From positions 163,328,178-163,392,177 of the forward strand of contig NC_064622.1 of assembly GCF_023898315.1 (NCBI RefSeq): a DNA stretch of 64,000 nt, given 5' to 3'. The translations under genes were made by a program, and so were the position numbers. The notes below the pieces were generated by a model, which was not told the DNA's origin, did no database searches, and saw nothing but the letters and a program-made list of their open reading frames with translations. This document shows, piece after piece, positions 55,635 to 64,000 of this stretch; position 1 is the first letter of the stretch; the number at the start of each line of letters is the position of its first letter. This DNA comes from Schistocerca nitens (taxonomy: Eukaryota; Arthropoda; Insecta; Orthoptera; Acrididae).

Positions 55635-55728
55635 GAAAAACTGTTTCAGCTGCTCTCTAATTTGCTCTACTATTTATAATTGTAGGTTGAATGTAATAAA
55701 TTCTACAGAGCATTAGAACCCATACAAT

Positions 55729-55732
<4 letters not shown>

Positions 55733-55759
<27 letters not shown>
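55733..55759. repeat. (TA)n microsatellite, left flank of the element at 55760
   Basis: A TA tract that continues on the other side of the Tc1-like element (57184), showing the element landed inside a TA microsatellite. Confidence 0.93.
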
Positions 55760-57181
55760 CACTCCTGGAAATGGAAAAAAGAACACATTGACACCGGTGT
55801 GTCAGACCCACCATACTTGCTCCGGACACTGCGAGAGGGCTGTACAAGCAATGATCACACGCACGGCACAGCGGACACACCAGGACCCGCGGTGTTGGCC
55901 GTCGAATGGCGCTAGCTGCGCAGCATTTGTGCATCGCCGCCGCCAGTGTCAGCCAGTTTGCCGTGGCATACGGAGCTCCATCGCAGTCTTTAACACTGGT
56001 AGCATGCCGCGACAGCGTGGACGTGAACCGTATGTGCAGTTGACGGACTTTGAGCGAGGGCGTATAGTGGGCATGCGGGAGGCCGGGTGGACGTACCGCC
56101 GAATTGCTCAACACGTGGGGCGTGAGGTCTCCACAGTACATTGATGTTGTCGCCAGTGGTCGGCGGAAGGTGCACGTGCCCGTCGACCTGGGACCGGACC
56201 GCAGCGACGCACGGATGCACGCCAAGACCGTAGGATCCTACGCAGTGTCGTAGGGGACCGCACCGCCACTTCCCAGCAAATTAGGGACACTGTTGCTCCT
56301 GGGGTATCGGCGAGGACCATTCGCAACCGTCTCCATGAAGCTGGGCTACGGTCCCGCACACCGTTAGGCCGTCTTCCGCTCACGCCCCAACATCGTGCAG
56401 CCCGCCTCCAGTGGTGTCGCGACAGGCGTGAATGGAGGGACGAATGGAGACGTGTCGTCTTCAGCGATGAGAGTCGCTTCTGCCTTGGTGCCAATGATGG
56501 TCGTATGCGTGTTTGGCGCCGTGCAGGTGAGCGCCACAATCAGGACTGCATACGACCGAGGCAAACAGGGCCAACACCCGGCATCATGGTGTGGGGAGCG
56601 ATCTCCTACACTGGCCGTACACCACTGGTGATCGTCGAGGGGACACTGAATAGTGCACGGTACATCCAAACCGTCATCGAACCCATCGTTCTACCATTCC
56701 TAGACCGGCAAGGGAACTTGCTGTTCCAACAGGACAATGCACGTCCGCATGTATCCCGTGCCACCCAACGTGCTCTAGAAGGTGTAAGTCAACTACCCTG
56801 GCCAGCAAGATCTCCGGATGTGTCCCCCATTGAGCATGTTTGGGACTGGATGAAGCGTCGTCTCACGCGGTCTGCACGTCCAGCACGAACGCTGGTCCAA
56901 CTGAGGCGCCAGGTGGAAATGGCATGGCAAGCCGTTCCACAGGACTACATCCAGCATCTCTACGATCGTCTCCATGGGAGAATAGCAGCCTGCATTGCTG
57001 CGAAAGGTGGATATACACTGTACTAGTGCCGACATTGTGCATGCTCTGTTGCCTGTGTCTATGTGCCTGTGGTTCTGTCAGTGTGATCATGTGATGTATC
57101 TGACCCCAGGAATGTGTCAATAAAGTTTCCCCTTCCTGGGACAATGAATTCACGGTGTTCTTATTTCAATTTCCAGGAGTG
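55760..57181 (+). mobile_element. Second copy of the intact Tc1-like family (1422 bp)
   Basis: Same termini (CACTCCTGGAAATGGAAAAA and TTTCAATTTCCAGGAGTG) and same length as 13168-14589, with roughly a dozen substitutions (about 99% identity by eye) and no indel noticed. It is flanked by TA within a TA microsatellite. Confidence 0.93.
56004..57026 (+). pseudogene. Tc1-like transposase, one nonsense codon
   Basis: It aligns codon for codon with the intact gene at 13412-14434. A CGA (Arg) codon there is TGA here at 56142-56144, right after the segment EVSTVH. The other changes are missense: Gln to Arg, Ala to Val, Ile to Leu, Thr to Arg, His to Gln, Met to Val, and Leu to Val in the SPDLSPIE block (SPDVSPIE). 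The remaining frame is open to the stop at 57026. The C-terminal DDE part could be translated only from an internal methionine (56505) and would lack DNA-binding domains. Confidence 0.9.
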
Positions 57182-57183
<2 letters not shown>

Positions 57184-57245
<62 letters not shown>

Positions 57246-57262
57246 GTGTGTGTGTGTGTGTG
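57184..57262. repeat. (TA)n(TG)n compound microsatellite
   Basis: About 29 TA units (57184-57242) run into about nine TG units. It is the right flank of the element at 55760-57181. Confidence 0.95.
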
Positions 57263-57329
57263 AGTGTAGACCACATGAAATGATTACATTTGCACATCAA
57301 CAGCACAAACGGTTGTGAGGACCCAGGTA

Positions 57330-57605
57330 TCGGTCCACACTGAAACACCCATAATAGTATGTGGTGTAGCCTCTATGGACGGCAGGGCAGGCACTGACTG
57401 TGGACCCAATCGATCGTTGCAGCAGATGATGAATACTGTCCTACTGGGATACTTTACGTCACGCCTGCTCGAACTGTTAAAGTAGTTCTGTAAGAGTTGT
57501 TGGCTGATGAGTTGCACGAGTCACTACTCGTCCCATCATATCTCACACGTGCTCGATTGGAAACAAGTCCGGAGATCGTGCTGGCGGGGGAACTTGCTGC
57601 ACAAT
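57330..57605 (-). pseudogene. Tc1-like transposase C-terminal fragment
   Basis: The minus strand reads VPPPARSPDLFPIEHV, then a stop where Trp is expected, DMMGRVVTRATHQPTTLTEL, and further decayed C-terminal sequence. This is the catalytic Glu region of a Tc1-like protein. The N-terminal two thirds and the termini are absent. Confidence 0.65.
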
Positions 57606-59002
57606 TCTTATTAAATATCACAGGCAGTGTGGGGGGGGGGGGGGAGTATTATTATGATTATTATGTTGGAACAACACACCAGTAATGGGACAAAGAGAGC
57701 ATGGCCCCACATTGAATTGTTGCCAAATATATTCCAGATGGTGGGTCGAAGATGGCGGTGATAGATATGGTAACGCTGCAATCACATCATGGCGGGAAGT
57801 TCAAATTTTGGCTGGAAGATAGGTCAATTGGGTTACCTCCACTAACCTAAACCCCCTCCCCCAGAAAATGGTGGGAAGTTGTAATATTATTGGGCTTTCC
57901 GTTGTATGAAAGCTGTGAGTACACTTGGAAAGGCATTCACCTAGCTGTGTATTAAATGATCAACTTACGAGATGAGACCTATTCTTTGAAAGACATTTGT
58001 TTTACATAATTTACGTAATTGTAAAGATGGGCATCTAGCGTGAATGCTAATACATCGATTGCGCAGTCAAAGACACATTTTAACAGAAGCTGAACTGAGC
58101 ATTCCGCTTCGATCTAAATAATAATATAAAAAAACCTTTGTAGATCTTCATATTTTATCGTACTTCTCCTTGTAATGTGAAAGCATAAAGAAGGTAGTCT
58201 TTAAGCCATAAAAGAGAGCGGTCTTCCCAGCATGCACACAACAGTTATTAATTAATAAAATTCAAGTAATTTATGTTTGTTACTGTAAATCGGCAAGTTC
58301 TTGTTATGAAGGTGTTGAACAGTGCAAGAATTGTCTCAAAGGAAGGAGAAATGTAATGACTTTAATTTGTGCCAAAAACGTGAATCAGGAAGCTAGCACA
58401 GGACAGGCTGAAATCTGATCGCACCATACAGTCAGAAGATTACTTATGTAAGTTATACTGTTAATAAATAAGCCCTAATTGCTTGTGAGAATTATTTGAA
58501 TATATTTAGTGTTTACCAGATGTCTTATTTTATTCTTTTCCTTTATTTTTTTTACCTCCATGTCATTATTTTTATAAATGTCAAACAGCCTTTACTACAG
58601 CAGAGAATACTGCGGCATCCTGGTCGTAGACAGAAGGCCGCTCCTTGTCTTCTATAAAACTCATAGCTGCCCCATTTATTTATGATTTCATTTGCAAATT
58701 AAATTTTTTAATTGGTCATTGTTAAAGGTCCATTAGATAATTATAAAATTCATATTGATTACGTAAAGGAATCCGGGTTGTTCTTTTCCAAATAATAGAA
58801 GCCTTTGCGTAATTAGAAACTAGCCTCCTTCTGACAACGATTAGGAACTGACCAGAAGATGGATGTCTTCAACTGCTTTCGTGTTTCCTGTGGCAAAGCT
58901 GTGCCAAACTGGGAACACGACATTCAAGTATGAAACACAAAGTATATATATAATTATCAGATTAAAATTGAAATACATTTAATTTAATTATTTTTTTCTT
59001 TT
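57606..59002. other. Left part of an unidentified sequence interrupted by the LINE
   Basis: A poly-G run (about 57632-57645) is followed by ATGGCGGGAAGTTCAAATTT, GGTCAATTGGGTTACCTCCA and CTAACCTAAACC. Closely similar motifs occur at 62283-62400 on the far side of the LINE and in the left arm of the giant inverted repeat (24592-24625). The rest is AT-rich. A short open frame is listed separately. Confidence 0.45.
58212..58418 (+). other. Open frame with a cysteine cluster, no clear start
   Basis: 68 codons between stops, containing VCYCKSASSCYEGVEQCKNC and then LKGRRNVMTLICAKN. The Cys spacing looks non-random, and it lies in the same unassigned sequence block as the decayed gene at the right edge of the window. 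There is no ATG before codon 46. It may be an exon or a decayed gene piece. Confidence 0.25.
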
Positions 59003-59087
59003 GTTGTTGTTGTTGTAGTCTTCAGTCCTGAGACTGGTTTGATGCAGCTCTCCATGCTACCCTATCCTGTGCAAGCTTCTTCATCTC

Positions 59088-61035
59088 CTAGTACTTACTG
59101 CAACTCACATCCTTCTGAATCTGCTTAGTGTATTGATCTCTTGGTCTCCCTCTACGATTTTTACCCTCCACACTGCCCTCCAATGCTAAATTTGTGATCC
59201 CTTGATGCCTCACAACATGTCCTACTAACCGGTCCCTTCTTTTTGTAAAGTTGTGCCACATACTCCTCTTCTCCCCAATTCTATTCAATACTCCGTCAAT
59301 AGTTATGTGATCTACCCATCTAATCTTCAGCATTCTTCTGTAGCACCACATTTCGAAAGCTTCTATTCTCTTCTTGTCCAAACTATTTATCGTCCATGTT
59401 TCACTTCCATACATGGCTACACTCCATACAAATACTTTCAGAAACGACTACCTGACACTTAAATCTATACTCGATGTTAACAAATTTCTCTTCTTCAGAA
59501 ACGCTTCCTTGCCATTGCCAGTCTACATTTTATATCTTCTCTACTTCGACCATCGTCAGTTATTTTGCTCCCCAAATAGCAAAACTCCTTTACTACTTTA
59601 AGTGTCTCATTTCCTAATCTAATACCCTCAACATCACCCGACTTAATTTGACTACATTCCATTATCCTCGTTTTGCTTTTGTTGATGTTCATCTTATATC
59701 CTCCTTTCAAGACACTGTCCATTCCGTTCAACTGCTCTTCCAAGTCCTTTGCTGTCTCTGATAGAATTACAATGCCATCGGCGAACCTCAAAGTTTTTAT
59801 TTCTTCTCCATGGATTTTAATACCTACTCCGAATTTTTCTTTTGTTTCCTTTACTGCTTGCTCAATATACAAATTGAATAACATCGGGGAGAGGCTACAA
59901 CCCTGTCTCACTCCCTTCCCAACCACTACTTTCCTTTCATGCCCTTCGACTCTTATAACTGCCATCTTGTTTCTGTACAAATTGTAAATAGCCTTTCGTT
60001 CCCTGTATTTTACCCCTGCCACCCTTAGAATTTGAAAGAGAGTGTTCCAGACAACATTATCAAAAGCTTTCTCTAAGTATACAAATGCTAGAAACGTAGG
60101 TTTTCCTTTTCTTCATCTTTCTTCTGAGATAAGTCGTAGGGTCAGTCTTGCCTCACGTGTTCCAACATTTCTATGGAGTCCAAACTGATCTTCCCCGAGG
60201 TCGGCTTCTACCAGTTTTTCCATTCGTCTGTAAAGAATTCGCGTTAGTATTTTGCAGCTGTGACTTATTAAACTGATAGTTCGGTAATTTTCACATCTGT
60301 CAACACCTGATTTCTTTGGGTTTGGAATTATTATATTCTTCTTGAAGTCTGAGGGTATTTCGCCTGTCTCATACATCTTGCTCACCAGGTGGTAGAGTTT
60401 TGTCAGGACTGGCTCCCCCCCATGGCCGTCAGTAGTTCTAATGGAATGTTGTCTACTCCCGGGGCTTTGTTTCGACTCAGGTCTTTCAGTGCTCTGTCAA
60501 ACTCTTCACGCAATATCCTATCTCCAATTTCATCTCCATCTACGTCCTCTTCCATTTCCGTAATATTGTCCTCGAGTACATCGCCCTTGTATAGACCCTC
60601 TATATACTCCTTCCACCTTCCTGCTTTCCCTTCTTTGCTTATAACTGGGTTTCCATCTGAGCTCTTGATATTCATACCAGTTGTTCTCTTTTCTCCAAAG
60701 GTCCGTTTAATTTTCCTGTGGGCAGTATCTATCTTACCCCTAGTGAGATAAGCCTCTACATCCTTACATTTGTCCTCTAACCGTCCCTGCTTAGCCATTT
60801 TGCACTTCCTGTCGATCTCATTTTTGAGACGTTTGTATTCCTTTTTGCCTGCTTCATTTACTGCATTTTTATATTTTCTCCTTTCATCAATTAAATTAAA
60901 TATATTTTCTGTTACCCAGGGATTTCTGCTAGCCCTCGTCCTTTTACCTACTTGTTCCTCTGCTGCCTTCACTACTTCATCCCTGAAAGCTACCCATTCT
61001 TCTTTAACTGTATTTCTTTCCCCCATTCCTGTCAA
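59088..61035 (-). pseudogene. RTE-like reverse transcriptase, frameshifted, active site changed
   Basis: Four blocks in order: a linker region (61035-60403) with KRTRASRNPWVTENIFNLID and RNKAPGVDNIPLELL; RT fingers (60385-60113) with GVDRCENYRTISLISHSCKI; palm (60022-59495) with GVRQGCSLSPMLFNLY and RFADGIVIL; and the C-terminal region (59414-59088) with YGSETWTINSLDKKR and RRGRPRDQYTKQIQKD. The FADD motif reads FADG (59774-59785), so a catalytic Asp is lost even without the frameshifts. The truncated copy at 51379-51390 keeps FADD. Confidence 0.85.
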
Positions 61036-61082
61036 CTGTTCCCTTATGCTGTCCCTGAAACTCTGTACAACCTCTGGTTCTT

Positions 61083-61973
61083 TCAGTTTATCCAGGTCCC
61101 ATCTCCTTTTTGCAGTTTCTTCAGTTTTAATCTACAGTTCATAACCAATAGATTGTGGTCAGAGTCCACATCTGCCCCTGGAAATGTCTTACAATTTAAA
61201 ACCTGGTTCCTAAATCTCTGTCTTACCATTATATAATCTATCTGATTCCTTCTAGTATCTCCAGGATTCTTCCATGTATACAACCTTCTTTCATGATTCT
61301 TGAACCAAGTGTTAACTATGATTAAGTTATGCTCTGTGCAAAACTCTACCAGGTGGCTTCCTCTTTCTTTTCTTAGCCCCAATCCATATTCACCTACTAT
61401 GGTTTCTTCTCTCCCTTTTCCTACCCTCGAATTCCAGTCACCCATGACTATTAAATTTTCGTCTCCCTTCACTACCTGAAAAATTTCTTTTACCTCATCA
61501 TACATTTCTTCAATTTCTTCATCATCTGCAGAGCTAGTTGGCATATAAACTTGTACTACTGTAGTAGACATGGACTATGTGTCTATCTTGGCCACAATAA
61601 TGCGTTCACTATGCTGTTTGTAGTAGCTTTCCCGCACTCCTATTTTTTTATTCATTATTAAACCTTCTCCTGCATTACCCCTATTTGATTCTGTATTTAT
61701 AACCCTGTATTCACCTGACGAAAAGTCTTGTTCCTCCTGCCACCGAAATTCACTAATTCCCACTATATCTAACTTTAACCTATCCATTTCCCTTTTTAAA
61801 GTTTCTAATCTACCTGCCCGGTTAAGGGATCTGACGTTCCACGCTCCGATCCGTAGAACGCCAGTTTTCTTTTTCCTGATAACGACATCCTCTTGAGTAG
61901 TCCCCGCCCGGAGATCCGAATGGGGGACTATTTTACCTCTGGAATATTTTACCCAAGAGGACGCTATCATCAT
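61083..61973 (-). pseudogene. RTE-like endonuclease domain, one stop
   Basis: APE-type endonuclease that would nick target DNA for target-primed reverse transcription. Visible motifs: IGAWNVRSLNRAGRLE (catalytic Asn), DIVGISEFRWQ (Glu), VVQVYMPTSSADD, LIVMGDWNSRVGKG (Asp and Asn), RRNQIDYIMVRQRF and DSDHNLLVMNCRL (final Asp-His). A TAG just after VAKIDT (about 61575) interrupts the frame; otherwise it is well preserved. The frame ends after GDGTWIN and the RT part follows in another frame. Confidence 0.82.
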
Positions 61974-62272
61974 TTATCCATACAGTAAAGCTGCATGCCC
62001 TCGGGAAAAATTACGGCCGTAGTTTACCCTTGCTTTCAGCCGTTCGCAGTACCAGCACAGCAGTGCCGTTTTGGTTAATGTTTCAAGGCCAGGTCAGTCA
62101 ATCAAGCCAGACTGTTGCCCCTGCAACTACTGAAATGGCTGCTGCCCCTCTTCAGGAACCACACGTTTGTCTAGCCTCTCTACAGATACCCCTCCGTTGT
62201 GGTTGCACCTACGGTACCGCCATCTGTATCGCTGAGGCACGCAAGCCTCCCCACCAGCGGCAAGGTCCATGG

Positions 62273-62676
62273 TTCTTTTATGATACTGGAAAGTTCAAAT
62301 TTTGGTGGAAAAAAGGTCAATTGGGCTTCCTCCACTAACCTGAGAAAATGGCAGGAAAAAGGTGACTTGGGCTATCTCCACTAACCTAAGTCATCCGACC
62401 GCCATTTCTTCCCTAGAACTGGCGGGAAAAGGACTCAGCCTTTGCTGGATAGGACAGGTATAAGTCTTTTCTGCATGCAGTCCTAATTGACACAATTTGA
62501 GGCAGTAGCTCCATCCAGTGTGTTCAACATGAAATTCCGAGTCCAAGTGACCTAGTTCGCAGTACCGCCAACCAGAGGGCAGCGGCGTCCCTCCTATGAC
62601 GTAATCCAAGATGGCAGTCTGTGGGAAAAATGGCGGGACCCGTAATCGAGTAATGTGGTAGACTTCTGCTAGTAGG
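62273..62676 (+). other. Unidentified motif-rich region upstream of the decayed gene
   Basis: It carries GAAAGTTCAAATTTTGGTGG, GGTCAATTGGGCTTCCTCCA and two occurrences of CTCCACTAACCT, plus several GGCGGGA-type motifs (for example ACTGGCGGGAAAAGGACTCA, AAATGGCGGGACCCG). The density of these motifs suggests a promoter- or terminus-like region of the element or gene to the right. Confidence 0.4.
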
Positions 62677-62742
62677 ATGGTGGCATCTGGTAATGTCATT
62701 GGAACGGGTATAGGGCAGGCTCAGCAGGTCTGGGACCTCAGT

Positions 62743-62773
<31 letters not shown>

Positions 62774-62850
62774 AGAAGAAGAACCATGAAGGGTTAACAG
62801 CAGTCGCAATCCAACACAGCCCTGCAGAACAGGAAGAAGCGGAAAAGTAA
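62677..62850 (+). other. Short Gln/Lys-rich open frame, possible first exon
   Basis: ATG in context AGGATGG opens 57 codons: MVASGNVIGTGIGQAQQVWD, then a CAG-encoded Gln run, a Lys run and an acidic end (SPAEQEEAEK). GTAAGT lies at 62847-62852, just before the stop, and a pyrimidine-rich acceptor (CTTCCTCCTCTTTGGTCAG) at about 62934-62952, so this could be an exon spliced to the long frame that follows. The phase does not fit exactly (the available acceptors put the next frame off by one), so an indel or another junction is needed. Confidence 0.3.
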
Positions 62851-62903
62851 GTACTGCATATCACATCTTTTTATTCTGTTAGCATTATTATTATTATTAT
62901 TCG

Positions 62904-64000
62904 TTGTTTTCGCATCTTGGACCTTATGTAACACTTCCTCCTCTTTGGTCAGCAGTAGCCCTCGACACGTCCAAGCCTGCAGGGTCGAGTGCCAACATGC
63001 CGACCTCTGCCACGTCTGGAACTGTAGCAACCTCAGGTGCTAACTTGTCAAGACTTGCAACGACCTCTGGACCTCAGGGAGCAACAACCTCCGGCATGTC
63101 TGAACCTTTAGCAATCACGTGGGATCCTGTAGCGCACATAGCCCACTTGCTGGAGCAGGACAAGGAACTGTTATTGTCTGCCCCACTCATCGATTTCTGT
63201 GTTGAGGACACGTGATCTGCTCCCAACACATCGAACACTGCTGGTGGTCCTAAACAACAGGAAGATGGAGGACAGTACTGGTGACCAACATAAGACCTAT
63301 CCCAGCAGAACATCCCTTTGCTAGTGCAGGCGCAGAGTGCAGATGCTGTGGATAAGAAGGTATCAAGTGTACCCATGCTTTTCAGTTCTATGTACGATTT
63401 AACTCCCAGTGGAACGAAACATGTAAAAACTGGTATAGAAGCACATCATGTCTGGGGCTTGCAAGCACGAATATAAACTGAAAATGCATCGAAGGGTGTT
63501 AAAGTGCCACTTTCTGTGTTCGACTGGGACCAAACATGTCATGCAGAGCGCTACATCAATCATCAGGTGACTACAGAGTATTATCCAACTCGTTCTCCCC
63601 CCGACATTCGCCTTATTGGTGACACACTATCTATTACAACAGTGTATGAAAACTGTGCACAATGTGTGAAATCGAATGACAAGTGTGTTTATCTAAGGCA
63701 CGCCTCAGTTTTGGTTGCCGAGCATAGAGTCTGCATACAAGATGTAAACTTCCTATGTGTACATAGCGTACATGTTAATGATTGGGAGCAGTAGCTTTGT
63801 TTGCACATTACCGCTGAACTCAAAGAGAACCAGATTAAATGTGTGTGTGAAAAACCCAAATACTGTGAGATATCCATTGGCTTGAGGGAGATACGTGCGG
63901 ACTTTATTGCATATCAAAAAGCTTTGTTTGGGAAATACTGTGCAGGTGCACAGAAGAAGATAAAGAGTCTGATGATTTTTTTGAAATACTGCATCCTATA
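62904..64000 (+). pseudogene. Unrecognised decayed gene, runs off the window
   Basis: One frame stays in register for at least 365 codons with only five stops (63213, 63282, 63291, 63474, 63792) and no frameshift; about 17 would be expected by chance. The N-terminal part is Ser/Thr/Gly-rich (TSATSGTVATSGANLSRLAT), then EPLAITWDPVAHIAHLLEQD. The middle has VPLSVFDWDQTCHAERYINH and a Cys-rich stretch (VYENCAQCVKSNDKCVYLRH). The end has KCVCEKPKYCEISIGLREIR and remains open at base 64000. I know no family with this pattern. It might come from a large DNA element or virus, or from a host gene. The start is uncertain; the frame is open upstream to about 62904 without an ATG. Confidence 0.5.

Larger units (their letters stand above)
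59003..62272 (-). mobile_element. Near-full-length RTE-like non-LTR retrotransposon (~3.3 kb)
   Basis: The minus strand encodes an apurinic endonuclease followed by a reverse transcriptase in the RTE order, and the size fits RTE elements (about 3.3 kb). The 3' end (low coordinate) finishes in short GTT repeats (TTGTTGTTGTTGTTGTAG), typical of RTE tails. TTCTTTT occurs at 58996-59002 and 62273-62279 and may be the target duplication. The 5' untranslated part covers about 61980-62272 and is also, from memory, known from grasshoppers. The 3' half matches the truncated copy at 50620-51926. Confidence 0.85.

Noticed and set aside
62904-64000. Assignment of the right-edge gene to a named DNA virus or Polinton
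   Set aside because: No polymerase, integrase, capsid or protease motif could be recognised; naming a family would be guesswork.
1-64000. CRISPR arrays, bacterial operons, riboswitches, rRNA
   Set aside because: Nothing with regular spacers, ribosome binding sites or rRNA similarity; all repeated sequence is explained by eukaryotic transposons, SINEs and microsatellites.

Overview
The window looks like intergenic or intronic DNA from a large, transposon-rich arthropod genome. It is most likely an orthopteran of the Schistocerca/Locusta type. The main clue is a set of dispersed tRNA-headed SINEs whose tails carry a core I associate, from memory, with grasshopper genomes (GTTAGTTAGGTTTAAGTAG on one strand, CTCTGAGCACTATGGGACTT on the other). 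Many Tc1/mariner lineages, RTE-like and CR1/Jockey-like LINEs, long TA microsatellites and long stretches without genes fit this. There are no operons, rRNAs, true tRNAs, CRISPR arrays or bacterial signals.

Layout. 1-4.4 kb: a Tc1 fragment, a likely solo LTR with a 5-bp target duplication, a SINE with a perfect 10-bp duplication, a complete but decayed Tc1-like element and another SINE. 5.4-12.9 kb: a Tc1 C-terminal fragment, a non-autonomous inverted-repeat element broken by a SINE, a decayed Tc1-like element, a tRNA-SINE and a full-length long-spacer DDxD element broken by a SINE. 13.2-14.6 kb: the best-preserved gene, a Tc1-like element with an uninterrupted 340-codon transposase. 14.8-18.2 kb: a piggyBac-like transposase remnant split by a SINE, then non-LTR reverse transcriptase remnants. 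20.5-23.4 kb: a Tc1-like element disabled by a stop codon and by loss of a catalytic Asp, and a decayed mariner-related gene.

24.4-35.3 kb: a very large imperfect inverted repeat, with arms of about 3-4 kb around a loop of about 4 kb. A CR1-like LINE, a mariner-derived element, SINEs and a TA microsatellite have inserted into its right arm. 37-41 kb: a SINE, a second copy of the 2.2-kb Tc1 family and a LINE remnant. 42.9-48.1 kb, minus strand: two small open segments bounded by splice-like signals and phase-compatible, which may be exons of an unrecognised membrane protein. 44.8-57.6 kb: more Tc1/mariner remnants, a 5'-truncated RTE-like LINE with an 18-bp target duplication, a near-intact mariner with one frameshift, and a near-identical twin of the 13-kb element inserted in a TA microsatellite. 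59.0-62.3 kb: a near-full-length RTE-like LINE. 62.3-64.0 kb: an unrecognised decayed gene, one reading frame with five stops running off the window, next to sequence motifs shared with the giant inverted repeat.

Almost all coding content belongs to selfish elements. The two things worth real attention are the 11-kb inverted repeat and the unidentified gene at the right edge, which seem linked by short shared motifs. No element was confirmed by database search; family names rest on protein motifs, terminal repeats and target duplications visible in the sequence.
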